A stretch of 64,000 nucleotides of DNA from Phallusia mammillata (Eukaryota; Chordata; Ascidiacea; Phlebobranchia; Ascidiidae). The notes under the pieces are model-generated. The model was not told the DNA's origin. It ran no database searches and worked only from the letters and a program-made list of their open reading frames with translations. Both the position numbers and the translations under genes were made by a program. Below are positions 34,701 through 45,433 of the stretch, piece after piece (the stretch's first letter is position 1; every line of letters starts with the position of its first letter). The stretch is taken from NCBI GenBank assembly GCA_003260075.1, contig QLIY01000172.1, positions 1 through 64,000 on the forward strand, given 5' to 3'.

Positions 34701-37700
34701 AACTTATCCGGCCTGCAGTGAAAAAAGTTTGGTGACCGCTGAAATAGAATAACACAGAAAAGTGCAATTTAATGAACCTGTATGGCAATGCAGCTTTTTA
34801 CATCAGTATTATTATACTATCAGACAAATCTTTCTGTTTGCTAAATTTTATTGCCCATACTTTCCACAAGTTTTAAATGTGTGAAGCCCATCTGTTCCTA
34901 CTTGCAGAAACAATCATGTGATAAGTTAGTCAGAAAATTTATGGCTCAGCCTAATGTTGGTGACAAACATAGGTGTATTGTAACATAGTAAACAGTACAT
35001 GTGCAAAATCATTAAACAAGATACAGTGGACAAAATGTTTTTTAAAAAGATAATTTTGCATAGTTTCCAAAAAAATTGTTTTACTGTAAAAGATTGCTCG
35101 TACTTTTACAGGCCCTAAAAGACTTCCACAGAACACAAATGAAAATCCTGCTGTCACAAGGGGTGGACATTCTTGCTTGTGAAACTTTGCCATCATTCAA
35201 GGAAGCAGTTGTAATTGCTGAACTTCTAAGAGAAATGCCTGGAACTACAGCTTGGATTAGTGGGGGGGGGGAATTGCTCGTACTTTTACAGGCCCTAAAA
35301 GAATTCCACAGAACACAAATGAAAATCCTGGTGTCACAAGGGGTGGACATTCTTGCTTGTGAAACGTTGCCATCATTCAAGGAAGCAGTTGTTATTGCTG
35401 AACTTCTAAGAGAAATGCCTGGAACTACAGCTTGGATTAGTTTTTCAACGAAGGTAATAAGACATGTAAAACACTGATAACATGTTAGCTGGGCAGGCCT
35501 GACTTTCCTAAAATTACACACAGATAAAGGTCACATGTAAGGTTTTTATGGCAGCATTTATTTCATACATTTTCATCCTGGTGCACACAACACATTTTTA
35601 AAGGACACCAAACTTTCTGTTCTGTCAATGTGCAATTGCAATTTTTTTCAACCTGTTGTCTTGGTCTAAAATACATTACTTCAGTTGCCTATGATTTCGC
35701 CATACTAAAACTTAATACATATGCTCTTGTAAGCAGAGGCAAGCACAAAATAATTGGGATTTGCTTGCACCTACATTATTAAAGTAGAAGAAATAATTTG
35801 TACTAGAATAAGATTTGTAAATATACTAATAGGCATGATAAGGATCAAAGTTCAACATTTTTTTGTTTGAACTATCTACCATTTGTTTGTAAGCTTTGCA
35901 AAATTGTGCTGGAAACTTTGTATAATTATGGGTCCCCTTCCCTGAAGGGGACACATATTGATTTTACTCGAATTTGTTTTTTCTTTTTTTTCTTCCCAAA
36001 GTTTGTCCGAACCGTTTTTCCATCAAATGTTTGATGGATTTGGATGAAATTTACACAGATGGTAGATATAGGTATGTAGATGTGCATCCCACTTTGTTTT
36101 TGTTGATAACCCCAGTATTTACCCCGCTAGCCCCCTAAAATGTTTTTTTTTCTGCCTAGAGTTTGTCCGACTCATTTTTCCACCAAATGTTTGATGGATT
36201 TGGATGAAATTTAAACAGGTGGTAGATATAGTTATGTACATGTGCATCCCACTTTGTTTTTGTTAATAACCCCCAGTATTTACCCCGCTAGCCCCCTAAA
36301 ATGGGTTATTTTCTGCCTAAAGTTTGTCTGACTCACTTTTCCATCAAATATTTGATGGATTTGGATGAAATTTACACCGGGGGGTAGATATAGTTTTGTA
36401 GATGTGCATCCCACTTTGTTTTTGTTAATAACCCCCAGTATTTACCCCGCTAGCCCCCTAAAATGGGTTATTTTCTGCCTAAAGTTTGTCTGACTCACTT
36501 TTCCATCAAATATTTGATGGATTTGGATGAAATTTACACCGGGGGGTAGATATAGTTTTGTAGATGTGCATCCCACTTTGTTTTTGTTGATAACCCCAGT
36601 ATTTACCCTGCTAGCCCCCTAAAATGGGTTATTTTTTTGCCGAAGTTTGTCCGAACCGTTTTTCCAACAAATGTTTGATGGATTTGGATGAAGTTTACAC
36701 AGATGGTAGATATAGTTATTTAGATGTGAATACCACTTCGTTTTTGTTGATAACCCCAGTATTTACCCCGCTAGCCACCTAAAATGGGTGAGTTTGTAAA
36801 CAATGTTGGAAAATTTGGATAGCGTATATAGAGTATGACATTTATAGGTGTTGATTGTTGTGTTCAACCCTGTAGCCCCAACATTTAACCCACAGGCCCC
36901 CAAAGCGTAAAACGTATTTGTATGTTACTGGGCACCACAAACAAAAAATTCTGTGGCGCAATAGTCTTACAAGGGCAACCAGTTGTATGTTACTCATTGG
37001 TGGGTTGTTCGTTGGACGTTTTTGCATCATGGCAGTTAGGGGTTTGTTAAAGCCCTATGATGTCAGAAGCATTACTGGTTGTTGCTCAAAATACCTCTAG
37101 TGGTCGATTTTTTAAACATTGGCAGATTGGGCTGAAATTTTGCAGTACTATTGATTGAGTCATTGAGGTTTCATATTTTTTTAGTTTAGTGTCAAACCCC
37201 ATTAGTAACCTTACTAGCCCCCTAAAATGGGTTAGTTTTAAAACAGTGTTGGAATTGGCTAAAATTTGGTTAGGATGTGGACTATGGTTATCTCTTGAAA
37301 TGCACTATTTTTAACTTTACATGGGGGGGGGGTTCGTTGGACGTTTTTGCATCATGGCAGTTAGGGGTTTGTTAAAGCCCTATGATGTCAGAAGCATTAG
37401 GGGGGGGGGGATGTTACTCATTGGTGGGTTGTTCGTTGGACGTTTTTGCGTCATGGCAGTTAGGGGTTTGTTAAAGCCCTATGATGTCAGAAGCATTACT
37501 GGTTGTTGCTCAAAATACCTCTAGTGGTCGATTTTTTAAACATTGGCAGATTGGGCTGAAATTTTGCAGTACTATTGATTGAGTCATTGAGGTTTCATAT
37601 TTTTTTAGTTTAGTGTCAAACCCCATTAGTAACCTTACTAGCCCCCTAAAATGGGTTAGTTTTAAAACAGTGTTGGAATTGGCTAAAATTTGGTTAGGAT

Positions 37701-39573
37701 GTGGACTATGGTTATCTCTTGAAATGCACTATTTTTAACTTTACATGTGTGGGGACCCATGAGTTTCTGCCTGCAGAAACAACAAAGGTTATAAAAGACA
37801 ATGGCTAATATGGGACCCAATACAAAATTAGCATAGGAAATATATTTATGTTTTAAATAGGTTATAGCAGGGGCGGGCAACATACAGCTCGCGACGGGAT
37901 TTTGAGCGGCCCACAGACAGTTACCGGTCTTACATGATAATGTGGCCCGCGGCCACAGTCTGCCGCAATCCCCCACTACTTGCTTACTACGTCAAATTAT
38001 AGTTGTAACGGACAGTAACGCTCCCCAATATCAAAAAAAACTTTCCCGCCGTTGTTACCATTGCACCATACATAACTGCCAACCTTGTGTGTGGCCTGCT
38101 GTCACAGTTTCCTTTGTTTCCATGCGTGTAGCCTCGTTAGTGTTTCAGCAGTATAAGTCTGTGGTGTATGCATTAAATTTGCTGTGGTCAATAATTATGG
38201 GTCCCTTTCCCTGAAGGGGACACATATTGATTTTACATGTGTGGGGACCCATGAGTTTTTGCCTGCAGAAACGACTAAGGTTATAAAAGACAATGGCTAA
38301 TATGGGACCCAATACAAAATAAGCATAGGAAATATATTAATGTTTTAAAATAGGTACCATTTGTTTGTAAGCTTNTAAGCATAGGAAATATATTAATGTT
38401 TTAAAATAGGTTATAGTGTAAATGCAACAACAAAATGTGCTAAGCCACCATTTTGGTTTTATGTTATATCAGTTAGATTGTTTGGTTTGTATTGTAATTG
38501 TGACGTTCTTGAATGTATTTGGTTTAGGCGGTCAAAAATCTGTTGTAAATCACTGGATAAATACGCGATTAATGTATCGATTCAGGAATCCGGCCTGCCA
38601 AGTACTTCATTTTCCCATATCAGGCCCGCCGACTAAAGAAGTTGCCCGCCCCTGGGTTATAGTGTAAATGCAACAACAAAATGTGCTAAGCCACCCTTCT
38701 GGTTTGTTTTTAATTGCAGAATGGTAGCGAGACCACTCATGGTGAAAGTCTGCATACAGCATTCCAAGCTTTATCAAAGTATGAACAGGTGGTTGCTGTT
38801 GGAATGAACTGTTCTGGCCCTGACCAGGTTCTACCAATAGCTCTCATTGCAAAGGAATGTATGGGACAACATCAACGATTCATTGCCTATCCAAATAATG
38901 CTGTTACTTGTAGTCAAACATTAAGGTAAGTTTTCACTCTGTGTTTCATTCGTTTTTTTTTTCCGTTTTTCGTTTTTTTCCGGTGAAGTTTGTCCATGCA
39001 CTTTTGGCATGAAATCTTTGGTGGATTTAGATTAAACTTTTACAGATGGTAGATATGGTCATGTAGATCTGCTTCGTTTAAGTTAATAACTCTAGTATTT
39101 ATCCCGCTAGCCCCAAAATTGTAAAACGTTACACATATTTTAATTGCTTGGTCAACGTTTTCACACATAGAAGTTAAGGGGGTGTAAACAGCCTTATGAT
39201 GTCAGAAGCGTTAATGAGTGTTACTAAAAACACATCTAGCAGTCAGATTTTTAAACATTGGCCAATTTGGATAAACTTTTACAGGACTGCTCGTTGGGTC
39301 ATTGTGGTTTCATATATTATACTTTTCATCAGTTACTCATCTAGCCCAGTGGTTCCCAACCTTTTTTTTGACTTGGCTTAAGCAAGTCATTTTTATTACA
39401 AAACTATTACAACAACCTAAAGTTATTTTTTTGTTTATGGTTCTTTCAGGTTGCCATGGGATTGTATCAAGGATATTCCTTCATGGTTGGACACAGGTGT
39501 GTTTTCATGGATTGGTGGCTGTTGCAGGTTAACCCCCGACCATATCCAAAAATTAAAACAGGTAGTTCGGTAA
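31783..39573 (+). CDS. Homocysteine S-methyltransferase, gene 2 (damaged paralogue)
   Basis: Seven plus-strand exons correspond one-to-one in length and phase to gene 1: 31783-31869, about 32323-32386, 32616-32706, 33035-33202, 35292-35453 (35112-35261 is a second allelic copy), 38720-38925 and 39450-39573. Core features persist: GGLGTDL, NVITTATYQAS, GGSVGAYGAMLHDGSEY, VDILACETLP, and the zinc Cys of VAVGMNC and WIGGCC. Several sites look damaged. Exon 2 lacks an AG where homology places it (CCAA before TATGATCC). Its donor is GTTAGG, and exon 3 uses GTTTTT. The C-terminus stops about eight residues early. It may be a pseudogene or rely on altered splicing. The introns hold the hammerhead repeats, a minisatellite element and two hAT-type elements. 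Confidence 0.75.
33800..33851 (+). ncRNA. Type I hammerhead self-cleaving ribozyme, copy 1
   Basis: All invariant parts are visible. Stem I is AGCTGCA (33800-33806) with TGCAGCT (33845-33851). The core CTGATGA is at 33807-33813. Stem II is GACCT/AGGTC with a TAT loop (33814-33826), followed by GAA at 33827-33829. Stem III is ACAGTG/CACTGT with a very short loop (33830-33843). The cleavage triplet GTC is at 33842-33844, so cleavage is predicted after C33844. Stem I is the open helix, which makes it type I. The tiny stem III loop is common in retrotransposon-borne hammerheads, which often work best in tandem. Confidence 0.9.
34082..34133 (+). ncRNA. Type I hammerhead self-cleaving ribozyme, copy 2
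   Basis: Identical in all 52 bases to copy 1: stem I at 34082-34088 and 34127-34133, CTGATGA at 34089-34095, cleavage triplet GTC at 34124-34126. Cleavage at both copies would release a 282-nt RNA (33845-34126) with the 2',3'-cyclic phosphate and 5'-OH ends typical of hammerheads. Such ends can be ligated into a circle. Confidence 0.9.
34264..34741. mobile_element. hAT-type element in HMT gene 2 intron 4
   Basis: A 478-bp element with ends AAGGGGTCACCAAACT and AGTTTGGTGACCGCTG. The flanking 8-mers ATATAGAA (34256-34263) and AAATAGAA (34742-34749) match at 7 of 8 positions. Ten G lie inside at 34352-34361. Short open frames inside are not clearly a transposase. Confidence 0.75.
35093..35440 (+). 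repeat. HMT gene 2 exon 5 present twice, joined by G10
   Basis: Bases 35093-35261 and 35273-35440 each contain the acceptor and most of exon 5. They differ at about five positions, two of which change residues (Asp/Glu and Leu/Val). Ten G at 35262-35271 separate them. Only the second copy reaches the proper donor at 35454. I read this as two alleles of one exon placed end to end. Confidence 0.75.
35928..37760 (+). mobile_element. Pearl/HINE-like element with a minisatellite core
   Basis: The element starts ATGGGTCCCCTTCCCTGAAG, whose GTCCCCTTC and GAAGGGGAC form a hairpin. It ends GTGTGGGGACCCAT, giving ATGGGTCCCC/GGGGACCCAT inverted termini. Inside are five tandem units of about 160 bp (36002, 36162, 36325, 36488 and 36641), each with TTTGATGGATTTGGATGAA and ACCCCGCTAGCCCCCTAAAA words. 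A segment near 36981-37320 is then repeated at 37333-37398 and 37411-37747, with G runs at both joins, which is probably an assembly effect. It lies in HMT gene 2 intron 5. Confidence 0.65.
37868..38654. mobile_element. hAT-type element, probably assembled as a chimera of filled and empty alleles
   Basis: The termini are CAGGGGCGGGCAAC and GTTGCCCGCCCCTG. A perfect 8-bp target duplication, GGTTATAG, lies at 37860-37867 and 38655-38662. Inside, about 38190-38450 does not belong to it. That part repeats the sequence left of the insertion (37741-37867), runs through an N at 38375, and continues straight into the sequence found right of the insertion (TGTAAATGCAACAAC), as an empty allele would. 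Confidence 0.75.
38970..39260 (+). repeat. Diverged copy of the minisatellite core
   Basis: AAGTTTGTCCATGCACTTTT, TTGGTGGATTTAGATTAAAC and ATCCCGCTAGCCCC match the 160-bp core unit of the 35928 element. No terminal hairpin was seen. It lies in HMT gene 2 intron 6. Confidence 0.5.
39347..39371. mobile_element. Terminal fragment of a hAT-type element
   Basis: CAGTGGTTCCCAACCTTTTT is identical to the left end at 2829, followed by unrelated sequence. Confidence 0.4.
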
Positions 39574-40198
39574 TGGGAATCTAAAAACTGAAATTTAGTC
39601 CATTATTGTATTGTTTGCTGGATATCTGTTGTTCTTCAGTATTCTTTAATTTTACAGTAGTTTGTTGTTGCAGCTGTGGTTTACCTGCTACTTTAAACAT
39701 TCAAAATAGCAAATAGTATGTGTTCTTTTCAAAGTTGACACATTTTGTTTTTGTTTGCTTTGTTTCTTTATTATGTGTGCTTTTTTGGCCATAATTTGAG
39801 TGAAATCTGCCTTTTCAAGTTCTTCAAATGGTTTGTGTTTTACTTACAGATTGCAAATCTTGTATTTCCTTTTTTTGGTGAACAATGAAATTTATTTTAA
39901 AAATGAATAAACAGAAAAATGCAACTCTTACAGAACACTTTCTAATAGGCATAAATATTTGAATTATAGTTTGCAGGAAACAAAAACAAATACATGTTAA
40001 AAAAGCGATGTCATATTTTTTTATGATTGCTGTTTGCCACTTCCAGGTACTTGAATCGTATGTTGGTAAATTTACTGACATTTGAAACAATTATGTACAG
40101 CCAAATCATTCCACATGTTTTCATTCCAAGTCCAACAGTTGGTAGTGACCCAGAACAATCACCCTCTGCATTCGAGATTGGCCTTTAAAGTTCTGAAC

Positions 40199-43100
40199 TC
40201 AAAGTCCGTCTTCACTTCCGCTGCAGAAACTGCTACGGACCGATGACGTGGCGTCTTGTTGACCAGGGACGTTCAGCAGATTGGATTTGGGATGACCCTT
40301 TGCCGTGGTGCGCGTGGCGGAATTACTTGTCAAAACAGACGTATGTGCAGTTGTACTGTTTACTATGTTGTGCAAGGCATGGCTTCGGCCTCCCGAACTG
40401 CCAACCCCGGGTTGAACCGAATGGCTTAATTTAAACATCTTATTTCTCTTTTCGAGATCGAGGCACCTGCAAGAAAAATATAGATATAAATTGCGTGGCG
40501 AGGCAGGAAAGAATGCCGTTTTATCTACACACTGTCAAGTTTTTTTCCAAGGAAGATTATTTTCAAAGACTCAATGACAGGGGGGGGGGAAAGTGGTGAG
40601 GCAGGAAAGAATGCCGTTTTATCTACACCCTGTCAAGTTTTTTTCCAAGGAAGATTATTTTCAAAGACTCAATGACAATTTGCAACGAAATTCACTGTTT
40701 TACTCGAATCAGATTTGCTTTTTTCAACTCTTAGGTTGATAAACAGTTCACGTTTTCAAAGATGCCATTCAAGGGCGTCAATCACTTTAAGATTACCCAA
40801 CTATGACAGGTTAAACAGCAACATCCGTACTTGCAAAACCAGCCGACCAACACCTTGCGGCACGATTGTAGTTTAATAGCATATAGCCACGGGTTGATCA
40901 GCGAATTTAGGAGGGCCGGCATCGAACTTAGATCAAATACGTCATCTGATATAATAACTCCAGGCTGCGTGGAGTCAATTCTGCAAAGGAAGTTGTACAG
41001 GATGACCACATACAATACGGGGTGACCACTGGTCATAAGCCACTGCGCGGCAGCGCTATGGAAATTTAATGCACGTCATAACAGTTAGATATAAAAAAAT
41101 AGTTGTTGGTGCTCCTTTACAACTTTATACTGATCAGAAAAATAGTTTTAACAAAATTTCCAGTTTTTGAAAATATGTTATGTCTTTCATCGGGTATGCA
41201 ATTAGGCTACGCATGTTATAAGCAAATGCTGATTGATTGTTATTAGCTTACGCCGCGGTATGTTTGTATTTTCCGTGGATAAGAGTATAAACAGACGGAA
41301 ATAGATAAAAAGCTGTGGCTTACCCTAGTAGAATAACTGACGGAAGCCAACACACGAGAAATACGATAAAAACGGTTGCCATGAATGTTGCTAATTCCTT
41401 TTCATCCTTTTTCGACTTTTTGGAGGTTCTGCTTCTTGCCATACGACTATAAGGTAAACAGTTATTAGTTGAGTTTGTAGGCCACAATATTCAACATTCT
41501 AAATTTTTTTTATAGCTTTTCAATTTTTAAGCTGCTGACGTAATAAACGCCAAGTAAATGCAAACTAAAGTAAACTTAAACAATCCAGCAAACATATTGA
41601 TCTATACTCAAGATTCTTTTTATGTATTGAAGAAGGCGATTTTGCCCCACCTTGTTTTATAAACCATCGCATGGGGGGGGGGCTCAAGATTCTTTTTATG
41701 TAACTTATTGAAGAAGGCGATTTTGCCCCACCTTGTTTTATAAACCATCGCATTTTTCAAAAAGTGTTTTTGCAAGTGCTTGGCTTACTTGAAATGGCGT
41801 TTTACTTTCGCAAAAACAGCAGCATTGCAGAAAGTGATTCCACAAGCCAGAACAACAAAAATGCCAATGGAAGTCATCACGTAACTGTTGGTAGTTGGCG
41901 GAAAGAGCCTAGAGCAGCTTGAGTGGGGACAGTTTGGTGTACCATCTACAATGTAACAGGAAATAAAAGTTTAGTGGAAATCGTGACCAACAACATTGGC
42001 CAGGCCCATCTGCATTAAGTTTTCTTGAAACGTTATACTCTGGACTTCATCCATTGCAATTTAATTTTGATGATTGGCATTGGTGATTGGCACAAGTTGA
42101 TATTTTGTTGCAATAAGTTATAACACGCTATCAGTTTGTCAGCGATGTTACATATTTATTTAACAATAATGTTGTTAATGTTTAAATCTTACCCAAAGTT
42201 GCTGTTTCACAAACGCAGTATTGTAAGCAATTCCAACCCGAGATTGGAATCACCACAAAGAGGAGTCCAATCAACCACACCAAGACAACCAGCATTATTG
42301 AGCGGGGTCGGGTAACCACTTTGTCGTGATCTAACGGACTAAAACAGGAAAAATAGCTTCAAAACCTGAGGCAAATTCCCACAAACAAATAATTATGTTA
42401 CTAAAATGTTGTTACTTACAGAAAACAGAAATTAATTTAGTTTTTAATAATCCTATGGCATGCTTTCTATTAAACTAGAGCATTTTTCTTTGTAAAACTC
42501 ATGATCCTTACTAAGTCACAGATATGAATCGGTCCATAGAAATGAGCTGCAGGCTGGCTATTGAAACGACAAGTGAAGCAATGATTGAGGACTTCCGAAA
42601 GGTCCAGGTACCTGTTTCTTCGTTATCCAACGATAATAGGTCATTGAAAAGAAATGAGTAGAAAAACACGACACCGCTGCAAATGAAAACAAAGGGAGTG
42701 ACGTTTCGACGGTTTTTCTGTTTGGCCGCATCCAAAATCGCCAAAACACGAACGCGGTACGAATTGTTTTATATGCCTACTTTGACTTAGTGCTACTTTG
42801 TAATTGACAACCTGGAATTTTTGTACTTTTATTGCATGAAATAGTCAATTTATTGTGAGTAAATGTTGTTCTAAAACATACAGACGTGCCCAATTGGGCT
42901 AAATTGATTCACTGTAATTACAATGTACTGTACGAAATAAAAGCACCGCTTAGCTTGCGAAGTTTTACAAAGGTGGCAATTACCTTAAAAGATCGCTCAC
43001 AGCCAAACTTTGAATAAATATGTAGAGGACCATTTTGGGATGTCGTCGTCGCGAAGCAATAGCGGCAAGAACCAGCACATTTTCAACAATGATAATAAGG

Positions 43101-43470
43101 GAGATAAATGTGCCTGGATTAAAAGATAATGCACAATACTTAATATCTGGGGTTTGTTGATTGTTATTTGTTATTACAGTCGTAATTTAGTTAAGTAACT
43201 GCTTGAAAAATAACATGATTACTCAAAACAAATGACTCCTTTTTTGCCACAACGAAAAGAGGACCGCTACGTATTTGCACCAACTACGACATATACAATG
43301 CCCTTAGGCGTCGGTGATCTTGAATTCAAAAAATGTTTCACCCAGAACTGCTAGAACTTACCGACAACATGAATTGCGTTTCCTTCACTAAGTTTGCATT
43401 GGACGGCGCCAGTGCTGTTATAGCTGCTGTTTTCCACTTGAGATATACTTGTAGTGACTTGTGCACTCAT
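40199..43470 (-). CDS. Rhodopsin-class (class A) GPCR, cannabinoid/lysolipid-receptor-like
   Basis: Eight minus-strand exons join perfectly in phase to a 415-residue receptor: 43362-43470, 42984-43113, 42512-42676, 42193-42338, 41789-41945, 41324-41446, 40831-40980 and 40199-40466. The N-terminus has NSS and NST glycosylation sites. TM1 has ENVLVL, TM2 LAVSDLL, and TM3 ends MDRF (DRY equivalent). VVTRPRS precedes TM4, which ends PISGWNC. TM6 has VCWLP and TM7 has NPWLY. The VTRP and GWNC features recall cannabinoid, S1P and LPA receptors (MECA group), but the ligand cannot be assigned. The tail has a CKCL palmitoylation-type motif and is Ser/Thr rich. A minus-strand AATAAA lies at 39891-39896. 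Two introns carry G10-joined duplications. Confidence 0.9.
40494..40678. repeat. G10-joined duplication in a GPCR intron
   Basis: About 85 bases at 40494-40578 recur at 40594-40678, separated by ten G at 40580-40589. Confidence 0.7.
41607..41752. repeat. G10-joined duplication in a GPCR intron
   Basis: The segment from CTCAAGATTCTTTTTATG to AAACCATCGCAT at 41607-41672 recurs at 41683-41752 with a small indel. Ten G at 41673-41682 separate the copies. Confidence 0.7.
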
Positions 43471-45433
43471 GGTTTAACTATCAGTTTATCACACACAGAA
43501 ATGCGAACACTTGAAAGAATGACATACAACAAGGTTAGGCTCAATCTTTAACCGTTCATGAAAGGAGGAGTCTTGCGAAAATTGGACCCCTTCCCTTCCT
43601 AGTAGTAGAGTTGTCGCTTCGTGATTTCTCGGTTGCTATCCTGTTTTGTAACGCGTAAAACTACGGAACTGCGCATTACTTATCCTGTCAATGAACGACC
43701 GATACAAAGCGCAAGAGACAACAGGGTTTGGCAAAAAAACAAACAAATACATACGATTACACACTTTTACATCATAATTTATTGCGCCATATTCTTCAGT
43801 TTGAGAATATTTCTCTTGTGTGCTCTATTGTCCACAAGGCTATAGGCTATTTATTTTGGAGAAAAGACCACATGTTACACTTGAACCAGAAGTAGCAGTA
43901 AAGGTTCCTCACCTGTGTCTTATTTTACACACAACACCATTTCTTTACTGTACCTGTCATAATAATTTCGCAATTAAACCGTGTATATATAGCACCGTTG
44001 ATCAGCACTTTCATTGTAAAACGCAGAAATGTAAATATTGACACTTGCCCTTGAATAGACTCAAGCTAAGGTGTCGGCTGACTACAGTTATAATCGGGTC
44101 TGTTAACCAGTGCCTGCTGAACCGTGGTGAGACTACTTTTCCGCGAGTCGCAGTCTGACTGAATGACTGGTTTCGGCGCTTGTATGTGTATGTGGTGACC
44201 TCGTCGTCGTCGAAAAAATCCCAAGCTAAGCAGAACAATAGCGGAAGTCGAAGGTTCATTTGCTTTTTTCTGCACATATAAGCCGGGTTTTTGCTAACAA
44301 ATTCTCGGTATCTTCATAAATACTAGGGCAAATTTATTCTTAAGCCTATTTATGATATTAGCCGGATATCACCTTTGTCCCCCTATAAATTAGCATTTGC
44401 AGTTTGTTCCTTGCACATTTTTAGCGAAGAAAAGACTTTACAAAATCAAAATTAAATAGAAAGCGTTGATATCTGATGTTAATCATATTTGTCCGCGTTT
44501 TCAGTTAGTGTGTACATGCGAAAACACATGAAAGGTAAACAGTACATTGCTTTTGTGATCGTCATAAGACAGATATTTCGCAAAACGTTAGCAGGCCTAT
44601 ACACCAACGTAGTTTAACAGCGGCTGTTAAATGACACTCCCGTTTAAACAATGCCCACTTTTAAGCGTTCCGCTTTAGAAACCTACGCAGACATAAGTGG
44701 TCTTGTACAGGTAAATAGATATTTGTCAAAGTCTACATAAAACATGTAATAGCCTACATAGCTTTACATAGATTTTGATGTTTGTCTTCTACTGCCACTT
44801 GGTAAGGTGGGAATAGCATTTGTCGCATCGTAGTTTTTTTCTCCCAAAGGATAACATTTTCAACATTCTTGCCAGTTACTCAAGCGTTGTGTAATTATCC
44901 ACAAAAAAAACACAAAAACAACACTGCGACTAAAGTCACTTTTCTAATCTGTGTACAAATCTAGACTAAAACCAATTGATTCCAAGCAAACAAAAACGAA
45001 TTTTGTTATGAATCCTGGTTGTGTATATCAGTGAAGATGACATAATAATTATTCAAAACGTGCATCATATAGTGCAATACGGAGGGTGTGCGTGACCCTT
45101 ATCATGACACTATAGTAACATTTTCGAATTAATCATTAGATCGCGGCAGATGGAAGTTCCCCGGAAGAAGAGTTGAAGATAAAACAGTTGCGTAGCGTCA
45201 TAAAAAACACGCCAGTGTCGTGGATAAGTTAAATAAGAATCTGATAAAATTGTTCTATCACCTGGGGCATGTCCTTGTGTAGCCAGTCGTTCGACTTTAT
45301 GCTTGTTGCTAAATAAATTGGCGTATGTTGTTGACATGTAATTGACAACAACAAACACTGAACAGCGGTAAAAAATACACTTAAAGTTATGCAAAATGCT
45401 TCAAACATTTCTGGTTGTGTATGGGTACATTTG
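43471..45433. other. Intergenic; one weak candidate small open frame
   Basis: A minus-strand frame within 44011-44277 begins MNLRLPLLFCLAW, a short signal-like segment followed by an acidic patch and a KRR site. This is too weak to annotate as a gene. Otherwise nothing is supportable. Confidence 0.3.

Noticed and set aside
35112..35453. True tandem exon duplication in HMT gene 2
   Set aside because: The copies differ by a few SNP-like changes and are separated by exactly ten G, like the other joins in the window. The first copy lacks a donor.
37323..37410. G-quadruplex or regulatory G-tracts
   Set aside because: The G runs mark the boundaries of duplicated sequence and have near-constant length, so an assembly origin is simpler.
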